Positions 16,554-25,025 of a stretch of 64,000 bases of DNA are shown here, in pieces. The translations under genes were made by a program, and so were the position numbers. Numbering within the stretch: position 1 is the stretch's first letter; each line of letters starts with the position of its first letter. The notes beneath the pieces were generated by a model. The model was not told the origin of the DNA, made no database searches, and saw only the letters and a program-made list of their open reading frames with translations. Source of the DNA: Phototrophicus methaneseepsis (GTDB lineage: Bacteria; Chloroflexota; Anaerolineae; Aggregatilineales; Phototrophicaceae); contig NZ_CP062983.1 in NCBI RefSeq assembly GCF_015500095.1, forward strand, positions 2,046,001 through 2,110,000. The letters are read 5' to 3'.

Positions 16554-17567
16554 ATGAAGCAATCATCAGGATTATCAAGACGCCAATTCATTCGCATCAC
16601 GGCTTCTGCAGGGGCTTTGTTAGCAAGCGGCCTGGGATATGGTATGGCTGTGCAAGGGCAGGCTGTTCATGTTGAAGAAGCGCAAATGCTCCTGGGCAGC
16701 ATCGCCCATCTGACGATCATCAGCACAGAACCAGACCGGGCGCGGCAGGCGATACAGGCGGCTTTCCGGCGGATGGCGGACCTGGAAGCTGTTTTCAGTC
16801 GCTTTCAGCCAGCAAGTCAACTCAGTCAGTTAAATGCTACGGGCAGCCTCACAAATGCAGATCCAGCTCTGCAAGAGGTACTGGCACGGGCGATAGAATA
16901 TGGTGACCTCACTTCAGGCGCGTTTGATGTGACCGTTGAGCCGCTGCTGCGTTTGTATCGTGAGGCTGCCCAAAAGGGAGGTGCTGTTGCTGAACCTGTC
17001 GTGCTCAGTGCCAAACAATTGGTCAATTATCGGCAAATATCCATAACCAATAGCACCCTTCGCTTGAATAAATCGGGCATGTCGATCACACTAGATGGCA
17101 TTGCGAAGGGATATATCATCGATGCGGGGACATCTGTACTCAGTGAGTACGGATTTGAGCATATCATGGTTGAACTGGGCGGTGATTTGCAGACGCGCGG
17201 CGATGCAGATGGGCGTCCCTGGCAGGTACGCATTGAAAAACCAAGCGTTCCCAGTGCAGCGATGTCGCTTGTCGCTCAGCTGAATAACACAGCTATGGCG
17301 ACATCTGGTGACTATCAATATACCTTTACGCCGGATCGGCGGCTGCACCATATCATTGATCCGAGCAGTGGTGTTTCTCCTGATGAGCTCGCTAGTGCCA
17401 GTGTGATTGCAGGTACCGCTTGTGACGCAGATGCGCTCTCTACCTCCGTATTGGTGATGGGGGCCAGCGCAGGCTTAGAATTAATTGACCGTCTGCCAGG
17501 GGTTGAAGCCCTTGTCATGACGAAAGAGGGTACAGTTTATCATTCAGCGCATTTCCCGCTGCTATGA
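16554..17567 (+). CDS. apbE: FAD:protein FMN transferase ApbE
   Basis: The 337-residue protein has a Tat-like signal (LSRRQFIRITASAGALLAS) and the ApbE blocks in order: MADLEAVFSRFQPASQLSQL, GAFDVTVEPLL, LDGIAKGYIID, ELGGDLQTRG, the HHIIDPSSG motif and the Mg-binding CDADALSTSVLVMG. ApbE uses FAD to attach FMN through a phosphoester to a Thr or Ser of exported electron-transfer proteins. The clear substrate here is the SGAT motif of the NosR-like protein at 14978-16228. An exported ApbE fits an acceptor domain on the outer face. It closes the riboswitch-controlled rdh operon, and a second cobalamin riboswitch follows. Confidence 0.93.
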   Translation: MKQSSGLSRRQFIRITASAGALLASGLGYGMAVQGQAVHVEEAQMLLGSIAHLTIISTEPDRARQAIQAAFRRMADLEAVFSRFQPASQLSQLNATGSLTNADPALQEVLARAIEYGDLTSGAFDVTVEPLLRLYREAAQKGGAVAEPVVLSAKQLVNYRQISITNSTLRLNKSGMSITLDGIAKGYIIDAGTSVLSEYGFEHIMVELGGDLQTRGDADGRPWQVRIEKPSVPSAAMSLVAQLNNTAMATSGDYQYTFTPDRRLHHIIDPSSGVSPDELASASVIAGTACDADALSTSVLVMGASAGLELIDRLPGVEALVMTKEGTVYHSAHFPLL

Positions 17568-17658
17568 TGCAGCCAATAAGATGGCGAAAGATCGTGGATG
17601 GCGCTGATGAAGGAGAAATCGCCGTGACGTAACGGCAACGACATATAAATTGCTTTGC

Positions 17659-17792
17659 ATGCTTGTGAGGGAAGTCCGGTGAAAGTCCGGCGCTGTCCCG
17701 CAACGGTAACGGTGCATTTAACTGCCCGAAGCCCGATGACTCATTTGTATGCTGGCTTGTGATGGTCCTTCGTGGAGAAAGGGAACAAGCAT
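17659..17792 (+). promoter_or_regulatory. Cobalamin riboswitch upstream of the B12 transport genes
   Basis: The closing helix is ATGCTTGT (17659-17666) with ACAAGCAT (17785-17792). Inside it the aptamer core reads GGGAAGTCCGGTGAAAG, TCCGGCGCTG, CCCGCAACGGTAAC and the B12 box GAAGCCCGATGAC. A terminator follows at 17815-17837, before the binding-protein gene at 17931. This is the usual setting for B12 feedback on corrinoid import. The stretch 17568-17658 shows no gene or clear promoter. Confidence 0.93.
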
Positions 17793-17814
17793 AAACGTAA
17801 CGACACAACGTTTT

Positions 17815-17837
17815 GCCCGCTCCCAGCGGGTTTTTTA
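17815..17837 (+). terminator. Terminator serving as riboswitch expression platform
   Basis: CCCGCT and AGCGGG form a 6-bp GC-rich stem with a CCC loop and a TTTTTT tail, directly downstream of the second cobalamin aptamer. Confidence 0.85.
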
Positions 17838-17930
17838 TTTTCAGTCATGTTGATGTACCGATTGATGTGCTGAGCGTGATGGATAAAACATCGCCTCATG
17901 GATTAATTTAAGAAAGATAGGAAACGCAAA

Positions 17931-19133
17931 ATGAAAGCAACACGGAATATGCTATGGGTTCTCTGCCTGATGCTGGCGTTGGTCTTTACAGCGCAAGCCC
18001 AGGATGCTGAGGTCGAAGGAAATCTGACAGACGGTTGTGTGGCAGAGTATGACGAAACTGTCGATTACTTCCCTGCTAAAGTGAGCGTCGAATACGCTGA
18101 AAGCTTCAGCGTTGAATATTTTAACAACTACAAAGTTGTTTCTATGGTGCCTTGGCCGGGTGCGGAAGAATCATTGGAATATGTACTGGTCCAATGTGGC
18201 ACACCAGCGCCAGAAGGCTATGAAGACATCCCCATGTTTGAAGTCCCTGTGCAGCGTTTCGTCGCAATGACGACGACAATCCTGCCCCCGATGGATGAAC
18301 AGGGTATTCTGGATCGCCTGGTGGCTGTAGATACAACGTTGTTCACCAGCAACGAAAACGTGCTGGAAATGACAGCATCCGGCGATATTGTCGAGATTGG
18401 TGGCGGCGGCAGCGGTGGCGATATCAATTTTGAGCTGCTGCTGAGTACTGAGCCAGATCTCGTCATGGCACAGGAATTTTATGCAGGTGGGACGACACTT
18501 ACCCAATTGCAGGAAGCAGGCATTCCGGCTGTGCTGAATGCAGATTATGCCGATACCTCACCATTGGGGCAGGCAGAATGGGGTAAATATGTGGCGCTTT
18601 TCTTCAATACAGAGGCAGAGGCTAATGTCATTTTTGATGGCATCGCCGAGCGTTATCAGGAACTTGTTGCCTTGACAGCAGATGTTGAGGACCGTCCGAC
18701 CGTCATTGCTGCCAGTCCTTTCAGCGGTACATGGTATATGCCGGGTGCAGATAGCACCATTGCGCAGTTATTGGCAGATGCTGGCGCGGATTTCCTGTGG
18801 AAAGATGAACCCGGTACGAGTGTGCCGCTGGATATGGAAGTCGTGGTAGAAAACGGTGCTGATGCCGAATATTGGGTGAATGCGAACCAGTATTGGCAAA
18901 CCACAGATGATATGCTGGCGGATGACTCCCGCTTTGCAGAGTTCCAGGCTTTGGAAAATGGCAATATCTGGAACAACAACCTGCGGATGAATGCCAATGG
19001 TGGCAGTGATTACTTCGAGAGTGGTGCCGCCCATCCAGACGTTATCCTGGCTGATTTGATCAAAATCTTCCATCCTGATCTACTGCCAGAACATGAGTTG
19101 GTTTATTACCAACAGCTTGCGTCAGGTGAATAG
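17931..19133 (+). CDS. btuF: BtuF-type cobalamin-binding protein of an ABC importer
   Basis: AGGAAACGC precedes the ATG. The 400-residue product has a signal peptide (WVLCLMLALVFTAQAQ) and a type III periplasmic-binding fold: RFVAMTTTILPPMDEQGILD, then NFELLLSTEPDLVMAQE, the linker helix, and a C-terminal lobe with PGADSTIAQLLADAGADF. This family binds B12 or iron chelates. The cobalamin riboswitch upstream and the FecCD-type permease and ATPase downstream make corrinoid the likely ligand. No lipobox cysteine is seen, so anchoring is by another route or the protein is free. Import of corrinoid would supply the RdhA cofactor; no corrin-ring biosynthesis genes are in the window. Confidence 0.85.
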   Translation: MKATRNMLWVLCLMLALVFTAQAQDAEVEGNLTDGCVAEYDETVDYFPAKVSVEYAESFSVEYFNNYKVVSMVPWPGAEESLEYVLVQCGTPAPEGYEDIPMFEVPVQRFVAMTTTILPPMDEQGILDRLVAVDTTLFTSNENVLEMTASGDIVEIGGGGSGGDINFELLLSTEPDLVMAQEFYAGGTTLTQLQEAGIPAVLNADYADTSPLGQAEWGKYVALFFNTEAEANVIFDGIAERYQELVALTADVEDRPTVIAASPFSGTWYMPGADSTIAQLLADAGADFLWKDEPGTSVPLDMEVVVENGADAEYWVNANQYWQTTDDMLADDSRFAEFQALENGNIWNNNLRMNANGGSDYFESGAAHPDVILADLIKIFHPDLLPEHELVYYQQLASGE

Positions 19134-19142
19134 AGCTTTTTG

Positions 19143-19182
19143 ATGCAGCGAGGAAGTTATAGCTTCTTCGCTGCACTTTTTA
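19143..19182 (+). terminator. Intra-operon hairpin between btuF and btuC
   Basis: TGCAGCGAGGAAG pairs with CTTCTTCGCTGCA through one wobble around TTATAG, followed by CTTTTT. It lies in the 119-base gap between the binding protein and the permease gene, and would let the binding protein be made in excess over the membrane parts, a common arrangement. Confidence 0.75.
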
Positions 19183-19252
19183 ACATATCACCCAACATGA
19201 AGACCTATGATTTTGTAGTATGCGTTTTTGATGCGTTTTTTAAGGACAGACT

Positions 19253-20353
19253 ATGGCAACACGCTGTGACCAGGTAACCCAATCAGATCGTCAGGTCAGC
19301 GGTTTTTCATTGCCCGGCCTCAAGCCCATGATGGTGATCGGGTTGATTGCACTGCTGATTGGCATCTTTCTCATCAGCCTTGCAATTGGTTCGGTTTCAA
19401 TCCCGCTGAAGGATGTTATCCGGGTCCTGATAGGCCAGGAAGCGAGTAAAACGGCCTGGACGAGTATCATCCTGAACTATCGCTTGCCGCAGGCCGTGAC
19501 GGCCTTACTAGCCGGGGCGGCGCTGGGTATCAGCGGCTTACTGATGCAGACGTTCTTCCGCAATCCCCTGGCGGACCCCTTCATTCTGGGTATTAGCTCC
19601 GGTGCCAGCCTGGGTGTTGCGATTGTTGTGCTGATGGCCGGCACAGTGACGACCAGCTTGCTGGCGGGGTTGGGCTTTATGGGTGACCTGGGCTTAGCTT
19701 TTGCCGCGAGTTTGGGCTCTGGCATTGTAATGCTAATCGTCTTATGGACGGCGCGGCGCGTTTCCAGCGGGATGACTTTGCTTATACTGGGCCTCTTATT
19801 CGGCTATCTGACGAGTGCTGCCGTCAGCCTTCTGCTCTATTTCAGCATTCCGGAGCGCATCCAGGCTTATATTAATTGGACGTTCGGCAGTTTTAGCGGT
19901 GTGACCTGGTCACAATTAGGTGTGATGATCCCCGTGATTCTGGCGGGGTTAGCGGCTTCCTTCTTCCTGAGTAAGACGCTCAACGCGCTGCTGTTGGGCG
20001 AGGCTTATGCTTACAGTATGGGCCTGAACCTGGCCCGCGCGCGTATCATTATTATCCTGACCACCGCTGTGCTCGCAGGGACGATTACCGCTTTCTGTGG
20101 GCCAATAGGCTTTATCGGTATTGCGGTGCCACATCTATGCCGGAGTTTGTTCAACACATCGGATCATCGCATCCTGGTGCCGCTTACGATTCTCGTTGGG
20201 GCGCTTGTCGCGCTTGTGGCCTCGCTCATCGCTGATGTACCAGGAAGCTCAATTGTGCTGCCCTTAAATGCAGTGACGTCATTCATCGGTGCACCCGCTG
20301 TGATCTGGGTCATCCTCAGCCGCCAGAATGTGAAGGATACATTTGCATCATGA
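19253..20353 (+). CDS. btuC: BtuC/FecCD-type ABC importer permease
   Basis: AAGGACAGACT precedes the ATG. The 366-residue protein has about ten membrane segments and the FecCD blocks LNYRLPQAVTALLAGAALGI, MQTFFRNPLADPFILGISSG, and the coupling region FCGPIGFIGIAVPHLCRSLF near the C-terminus. It forms the homodimeric channel of a type II importer. The stop overlaps the start of the ATPase gene by four bases. B12 is the inferred substrate, from the riboswitch and binding protein upstream. Confidence 0.9.
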   Translation: MATRCDQVTQSDRQVSGFSLPGLKPMMVIGLIALLIGIFLISLAIGSVSIPLKDVIRVLIGQEASKTAWTSIILNYRLPQAVTALLAGAALGISGLLMQTFFRNPLADPFILGISSGASLGVAIVVLMAGTVTTSLLAGLGFMGDLGLAFAASLGSGIVMLIVLWTARRVSSGMTLLILGLLFGYLTSAAVSLLLYFSIPERIQAYINWTFGSFSGVTWSQLGVMIPVILAGLAASFFLSKTLNALLLGEAYAYSMGLNLARARIIIILTTAVLAGTITAFCGPIGFIGIAVPHLCRSLFNTSDHRILVPLTILVGALVALVASLIADVPGSSIVLPLNAVTSFIGAPAVIWVILSRQNVKDTFAS

Positions 20354-21375
20354 CAGAATTTTTGCTTCAGTTAGATCAGGTATCAGCGGGTTACGTCCAG
20401 CGAGGGAAATCGCAGCAGGTTATCGTCAAGCCTTTTACAGAAGGGGTACCGGCTGGCAAGCTGGTGTGTTTGATCGGGCCAAATGGCGCCGGAAAATCCA
20501 CCTTATTGCGGACAATCGCCGGGATGCAGGCGCCGCTCAGTGGGCGAGTGCTGCTTGATGGGCAGGATATTTACCAGATGAACCCTGCTGACCGTGCCAA
20601 GCGGCTAAGTGTGGTTTTGACGCAAAAGATGGAAGTTGGCCTCTTCACAGGTTACTCACTGGTTGCTATGGGACGTCATCCTTACACAGCATGGTCTGGT
20701 CAGCTTCGTGAGCAGGATCACCAAGTTGTCCGGCAGGCAATCCGTATGGTGGGTGCTGAGAACTTAGCAGACCGTGCTTTTAGCACGATGAGCGACGGCG
20801 AGCGCCAGAAAATCATGATTGCACGTGCACTGGCGCAAGAGCCGGATATGCTGATATTAGATGAACCCACTGCTTTCCTCGATCTGCCGCGCCGTGTTGA
20901 ATGTATGGTTTTGCTACGGAATTTAGCGCACCAGATGGGCCGCACGATTTTGCTTTCCACACATGATCTGGATTTGGCCCTGCGCTGTGCAGATCATATC
21001 TGGTTGCTGCCGTATAGCGGCCATATGCGCGTAGGTCTGCCAGAGGATCTTGTCCTGAATGGTGCTTTTGAAGCGGCTTTCCACAGTGCGAATGTCGCCT
21101 TTGATATAGAGACAGGGGCGTTTAAGACGCAGTCTGTAGGCCATGAGCGGATTGCCCTGGAGGGCGAAGGTATCCAGTATACGTGGGTGCGGCATGCTCT
21201 GGAGCGTGAAGGCTATGCTGTGCTATCCAAACGCGCGGCTGGCATCCCGATCATTCGTCTGGGCGTTCATGGTACGGATACGTGGCAGCTCACAATAGGG
21301 ACAGAGACTTGCCATGGCGAGACGATTGATGCCTTGATGACGGCTCTAGTGCAAGGCCGGGTGCCCGCTCTTTAA
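20350..21375 (+). CDS. btuD: BtuD-type ABC importer ATPase with C-terminal extension
   Basis: The 341-residue protein has Walker A GPNGAGKST, a Q-loop (LTQKMEV), the signature MSDGERQK, Walker B MLILDEPTAFLD and the switch STHDLD. Importer ATPases of this group are about 255 residues; here some 85 extra residues follow, around WVRHALEREGYAVLSKRAAG, that do not resemble a TOBE or CBS domain I know. The start overlaps the permease stop (ATGA). The protein energises the corrinoid importer from the cytoplasm. The extension may be regulatory. Confidence 0.9.
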   Translation: MTEFLLQLDQVSAGYVQRGKSQQVIVKPFTEGVPAGKLVCLIGPNGAGKSTLLRTIAGMQAPLSGRVLLDGQDIYQMNPADRAKRLSVVLTQKMEVGLFTGYSLVAMGRHPYTAWSGQLREQDHQVVRQAIRMVGAENLADRAFSTMSDGERQKIMIARALAQEPDMLILDEPTAFLDLPRRVECMVLLRNLAHQMGRTILLSTHDLDLALRCADHIWLLPYSGHMRVGLPEDLVLNGAFEAAFHSANVAFDIETGAFKTQSVGHERIALEGEGIQYTWVRHALEREGYAVLSKRAAGIPIIRLGVHGTDTWQLTIGTETCHGETIDALMTALVQGRVPAL

Positions 21376-21390
21376 AGGGCGGGCGTTTTG
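21361..21390 (+). terminator. Terminator overlapping the btuD stop codon
   Basis: GCCCGC and GCGGGC pair across the TAA stop (21373-21375), followed by GTTTTG. It ends the B12 transport operon. Confidence 0.65.
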
Positions 21391-21466
21391 AGTTATAGGT
21401 GAGATAGGATGTGAATCGTAAGAGATAGTGGCAAAAAAGAACCGGCATCCAAACACTGTTTTAGAC

Positions 21467-23179
21467 TTAGCATGTCACACAAATCATTACTTGGCTTTTG
21501 TGCAAAGTGACATTCAACTGCTGCGCTTGAGTGGTAATTTCCGTATCACTGAGTAGGTCACGCCAGCATGCGCTGTCAATATCTTTCAGCGTAATCTCCA
21601 GCGAATCAACTTCTTCATCTTTTAGATTCGCGATAACGAGAACAACGTTACCGTCATCATCCCATCGCTTATATGCGATGATGGCATGTTCGGGTATATC
21701 TGCAAGTGATTCAAAGTTATCACTGCACAAAGCCCCACTTTCTAAGCGGAATGCAATGAGACGTTGATAGTGTTGCCATAGATCATGATTTGGCTCTTGA
21801 TCCAACAGCGCCCAGTTCAAGGGGCGTTTCTCTGTATTTTCGCTTCTTGGATTTGCCTGCCCAAACTCTTCTCCCATCCATAACATCGGGATGCCGGGTG
21901 CCGTTAAGAGCAAGCTTGCCCCAAGCTTATTGCGCCGGAAGGCGGCCTCATCAAATGTATGGGCCTCTTTGCCCAGGCTGTATATCGTCCGTTCTTGATC
22001 ATGATTATTTAGATAGTGAACGGTGTTATAGTTGGATGCAAATTCATCTGTCTTCGCATTCATAACGCGTAGTAACTCTGTTGTATTGAAGGGCTCACGT
22101 CCCTCCCATGGCATGCCTAGTACAGTACAGTTCAACTGACGATAGAAGTTATCGTGCCAGGCTGCATCCATAGGGCCATTAGGCCCCGTGATCGCAGGGT
22201 TTTGAGGAATCGACTCTGCAATGGTGAAAAACGGCTTAAATCCAGATCGTTTGTGTGCTTCATCATTAAACCAATGAATTACATCCTCTGGTTTAAGCGC
22301 TCGCGCTGCATCAAAACGTATGCCATCCATATGGAATGTGCCAATCCAACGGTGAATGGCACCTAAAGTGTGCTCACGCGCAGGGTATAGCCCCAGATTT
22401 TCATCATAGAACTCATAATTTAACTTGGGTCCGAACTGCATTTCAGGTTCATCAGGGTTATGTTCATAAAACCAATAATCATAATCTATGCGTGTCAGGG
22501 GCGCATCTTCGTGCATATGGTTGTAGACACCATCGTGAATGACACGAATACCACGCTTATGACATTCATCGACGAGATGTGCCAGTTCTCCCGGTGCTCC
22601 CAACATATAGTCAACGGCATAAAGGCTATACTGTGAGTAACCCCAATTATCCCCTGGTGCAGACTGTGTAATGGGCATCAATTCAACAGCATTGATCCCC
22701 AACTCAACCAGATAATCTAATTTTCGCATTACATGCTCAAAAGTATTGGCTCCCTCATCATCTGGGTGACCACAAAAGTCACTGAGGTGCATTTCATAGA
22801 TAATCAGCTTTTCATTCGGAACAAGGTCGACATTGTCATGCTGCCACTGATAAAGAAAGTAAACGGGTTGTCCATTAACAATCTCAATCAGTGAATATTC
22901 AAGATCATCTGGCTTAAAACAGATACTCGTCGGATTAGGGGCGAAAACGGCCTCTTTTCCCTCTTCTTGTACAATCTCAAACCGATAGGTATATAGCCCA
23001 TCGCTTAATGGAAACGAAATCCACCATGTACCATCCGTTGCTTGCGCCATAGGCACGCTTTGAAAATCATTCCAGCTACCCTGCACTGCCACCTGATGCA
23101 CAAGGGGTGCAAATACACTGAAACGAATGCCATCATCTGTCATTGCGCCTACTTGGACACGGACACTATTCGATTTCAT
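21467..23179 (-). CDS. GH13 alpha-glucan-active enzyme with N-terminal CBM48
   Basis: I start at the ATG complementary to 23177-23179 (570 residues), because the frame upstream does not look coding. The first 100 residues form a CBM48-type domain (FSVFAPLVHQVAVQGSWNDF). The catalytic barrel shows the four GH13 regions: HDGVYNH, GIRFDAARAL (nucleophile Asp), FTIAES (acid-base Glu) and LNNHDQE. A DNWGYSQYSLYAVDYMLG block resembles debranching enzymes and trehalohydrolases. It probably acts on glycogen or malto-oligosaccharides as a branching, debranching or trehalohydrolase enzyme; the exact reaction cannot be fixed. It follows the F420-dependent enzyme gene on the same strand by 119 bases. Confidence 0.85.
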   Translation of the reverse strand: MKSNSVRVQVGAMTDDGIRFSVFAPLVHQVAVQGSWNDFQSVPMAQATDGTWWISFPLSDGLYTYRFEIVQEEGKEAVFAPNPTSICFKPDDLEYSLIEIVNGQPVYFLYQWQHDNVDLVPNEKLIIYEMHLSDFCGHPDDEGANTFEHVMRKLDYLVELGINAVELMPITQSAPGDNWGYSQYSLYAVDYMLGAPGELAHLVDECHKRGIRVIHDGVYNHMHEDAPLTRIDYDYWFYEHNPDEPEMQFGPKLNYEFYDENLGLYPAREHTLGAIHRWIGTFHMDGIRFDAARALKPEDVIHWFNDEAHKRSGFKPFFTIAESIPQNPAITGPNGPMDAAWHDNFYRQLNCTVLGMPWEGREPFNTTELLRVMNAKTDEFASNYNTVHYLNNHDQERTIYSLGKEAHTFDEAAFRRNKLGASLLLTAPGIPMLWMGEEFGQANPRSENTEKRPLNWALLDQEPNHDLWQHYQRLIAFRLESGALCSDNFESLADIPEHAIIAYKRWDDDGNVVLVIANLKDEEVDSLEITLKDIDSACWRDLLSDTEITTQAQQLNVTLHKSQVMICVTC

Positions 23180-23298
23180 TATCCATTCAACTTTCTGTTG
23201 AAAGCATACAGGTTGAGAAGCCACTAACTTTGATACATAAAATCTCCCTGGGCTCGTGTTAGGCGGGTGCTGCCAACCGCCCATAAGTGAGAACATCT

Positions 23299-24282
23299 TT
23301 ACAGATGTTCACTGCTTGCAACACGCGGCAAAAGATGTTCCTTGAAGAAGTCGAAGAAGCCATCCTGATCCGGCCCAACCTGATGAATATAAACATGATC
23401 AAAACCAGCATCGACGTACTCTTGAATGGCATCGAGATAGGGCTGAGGATCATTCCCGCAGATAATGGCCTTGGCGATATCTTCTTGTGTGACATTTTGT
23501 GCAGCGCTTTCGAAATCCACTGGGAGTGGTAGTTGCTGCGATAGGCTGCCTTTTAACCCAGCAGTCGGCCAATACTTGTAGGCCGTCATTTGTGCATCAA
23601 CCATGTTTGACGCCCAGCAGACCGTCAGCTTGCCATATTTCGGGCGCGTTTCGGTTGCTTGCTCTTCAAACGCCTTAATGATGTCTGCATCGGGCGACGT
23701 GCTGATGATTCCGTCACCAACCCTAGCTGCTAACTCGGCTGAGTCTGTGCCACTGGCAGCTACCATCAGTGGGATTGGCTCTTCCGGGAGTGTGTAGATG
23801 CGCGCATTTTCGACCGTATAATACTTGCCATAATGAGATTGCATCCCACCTTGCCACAGCAGACGAATCACCTCTATGGCTTCCTCAAGCATTTCCGAGC
23901 GTACCTCATAAGCAGGCCAACGGTCGCCGAGGATATGTTCGTTGAGATTTTCGCCTGTCCCTACACCCAGGAAAAAGCGTCCTGGCATCATAGCTGCTAC
24001 TGTCGCCGTTGCCTGGGCGATGATCGCTGGATGCGTGCGAATCAGGGGGCAGGTCACGCCTGTGCCAATTTCTAGCTTCTGGGTCGCCTGGGCGATCCCA
24101 CCCAGCACAGACCATACAAATGGACTTTGTCCCTGTTCATCAATCCAGGGATGGAAGTGATCTGAAATAAGGGCATATGTGAAGCCGACTTCTTCTGCAC
24201 GTTGAGCATGTTTGACGATGTCACTCGGACGATGCTCTTCACTGGAAATGGCATAACCGATTTTTAGACCGGAACCGTTCAT
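23299..24282 (-). CDS. F420-dependent luciferase-like oxidoreductase, G6PDH-like subgroup
   Basis: The 327-residue protein is a luciferase-like monooxygenase fold: KIGYAISSEEHRPSDIVKHA at the N-terminus, ALISDHFHPWIDEQGQSPFV, GTGVTCPLIRTHPAIIAQA, GRFFLGVGTGENLNEHILG and PLMVAASGTDSAELAARVGD. This combination fits the subgroup of F420-dependent glucose-6-phosphate dehydrogenase-like enzymes, which use the deazaflavin F420 rather than FMN. The true substrate may be another sugar phosphate or alcohol. The start ATGA overlaps the stop of a decayed alcohol-dehydrogenase remnant, so it was once the second gene of an operon. The GH13 gene follows. Confidence 0.85.
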   Translation of the reverse strand: MNGSGLKIGYAISSEEHRPSDIVKHAQRAEEVGFTYALISDHFHPWIDEQGQSPFVWSVLGGIAQATQKLEIGTGVTCPLIRTHPAIIAQATATVAAMMPGRFFLGVGTGENLNEHILGDRWPAYEVRSEMLEEAIEVIRLLWQGGMQSHYGKYYTVENARIYTLPEEPIPLMVAASGTDSAELAARVGDGIISTSPDADIIKAFEEQATETRPKYGKLTVCWASNMVDAQMTAYKYWPTAGLKGSLSQQLPLPVDFESAAQNVTQEDIAKAIICGNDPQPYLDAIQEYVDAGFDHVYIHQVGPDQDGFFDFFKEHLLPRVASSEHL

Positions 24283-24417
24283 AGATTCAGTACCACCTTA
24301 ATACAGTTGTCTTCTTTATCTCGGAATCATAAGCATGGGCGCTTTATCGAGCGGTAGGCAATGGGTCATGACAAGTGATGGATCAATATCGCCATTCTCG
24401 ATATGTCCTATGTTGGC
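24279..24417 (-). pseudogene. Remnant of the C-terminus of a zinc-dependent alcohol/formaldehyde dehydrogenase
   Basis: Read on the minus strand, 24417 down to about 24325 encodes GHIENGDIDPSLVMTHCLPL and DKAP, and after a one-base frame change near 24322 the next codons read RDKEDNCIKVVLNL and stop. This is the typical end of medium-chain zinc alcohol dehydrogenases of the formaldehyde dehydrogenase type. The catalytic and nucleotide-binding parts are missing. The remnant's TGA overlaps the ATG of the F420-dependent oxidoreductase (ATGA), showing an ancestral coupled gene pair. It is too short and shifted to be functional. Confidence 0.75.
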
Positions 24418-24713
24418 TCTGGTGTCACTGTCGCTAAGCCTTTTATATGCAATGGTCATCTAGGTGTGTTTGGAAGATAAACTGTAATACTTAAAGTGCC
24501 GTCATCTTACTTGATGACAGTACTTAGTGAATCAGCCAAGTTGTCTGGTTAGGCTTGGACAGATGACCTATTCATAGTAGGGCTTTAGGTGATAGGTTTG
24601 TCATCACCGCGCAACTCGCACTCCATACGGCCAGGTATATCAAACAACGCCATGAGTGCTTTGGTGTGACCTTACATATACTTTTGGGGAATTTCGAATT
24701 AGATCTTATCAAG
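24418..24713. other. Gap between dehydrogenase remnant and tRNA gene, no intact gene
   Basis: No convincing gene is present. A small hairpin, GTCATC-TTACTT-GATGAC, lies at 24501-24518. On the minus strand about 24601-24680 a 28-codon open stretch (GHTKALMALFDIPGRMECEL) looks protein-like but begins right after a stop, and may be another gene remnant that I cannot identify. Confidence 0.4.
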
Positions 24714-24785
24714 TACCCCCGACAGGAATCGAACCTGTGCACATGGTTTAGGAAACCACTGCTCTATCCCCTGAGCTACGGGGGC
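24714..24785 (-). tRNA. tRNA-Arg, anticodon CCT
   Basis: On the minus strand the 72 bases fold as a complete cloverleaf: acceptor GCCCCCG with CGGGGGT, D arm GCTC/GAGC, anticodon stem GTGGT/ACCAT with loop TTCCTAA (anticodon CCT), T arm ACAGG/CCTGT with TTCGATT, and discriminator A. The CCA end is not encoded (TT follows). It reads the rare AGG codon. tRNA genes are common integration sites, but no integrase is nearby. Confidence 0.95.
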
Positions 24786-24883
24786 ATGAATTTGCCTCAC
24801 AGGTAAAATTATAGCAGTGAGAATAGCTTGTCTCAAGCGTGGAGGCATAGGCTAAAATAGTGCCTTAAAAGTCGCTGAAAATC

Positions 24884-24911
24884 TTTACTTTTAGAAAATT
24901 TGTGCTATAAT
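24884..24911 (+). promoter_or_regulatory. Promoter candidate 1 for the small-protein array (extended -10)
   Basis: TTTACT (24884-24889), 16 bases, then TGC-TATAAT with the hexamer at 24906-24911. The TG before the hexamer makes it an extended -10. A GACAGAA/TTCTGTC hairpin follows at 24928-24948. It points into the small-protein array and away from the tRNA. Confidence 0.55.
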
Positions 24912-24990
24912 TTAGTCATCTCTTAAGGACAGAATGTTCCCTTCTGTCATCGCTCTTTATCGGAATTTCACAAGAAAACCACACGTTTAC

Positions 24991-25019
24991 TTGACATATT
25001 TGTCACTTTGTTCTATTTT
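24991..25019 (+). promoter_or_regulatory. Promoter candidate 2 for the small-protein array
   Basis: A consensus TTGACA (24991-24996) is followed by exactly 17 bases and TATTTT (25014-25019), a good housekeeping-sigma promoter. Transcription would start near 25026, about 345 bases before the first small gene. A 7-bp hairpin, TTACCCG/CGGGTAA, would sit at the very 5' end of the RNA. Confidence 0.7.
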
Positions 25020-25025
25020 GATAGT

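Noticed and set aside
17515-17808. 97-codon minus-strand frame over the second riboswitch
   Set aside because: It overlaps apbE and the aptamer on the opposite strand and has no protein-like features.
24600-24785. Integrated element at tRNA-Arg
   Set aside because: No integrase, no second copy of the tRNA 3' end and no clear change of composition were found; only gene remnants lie nearby.
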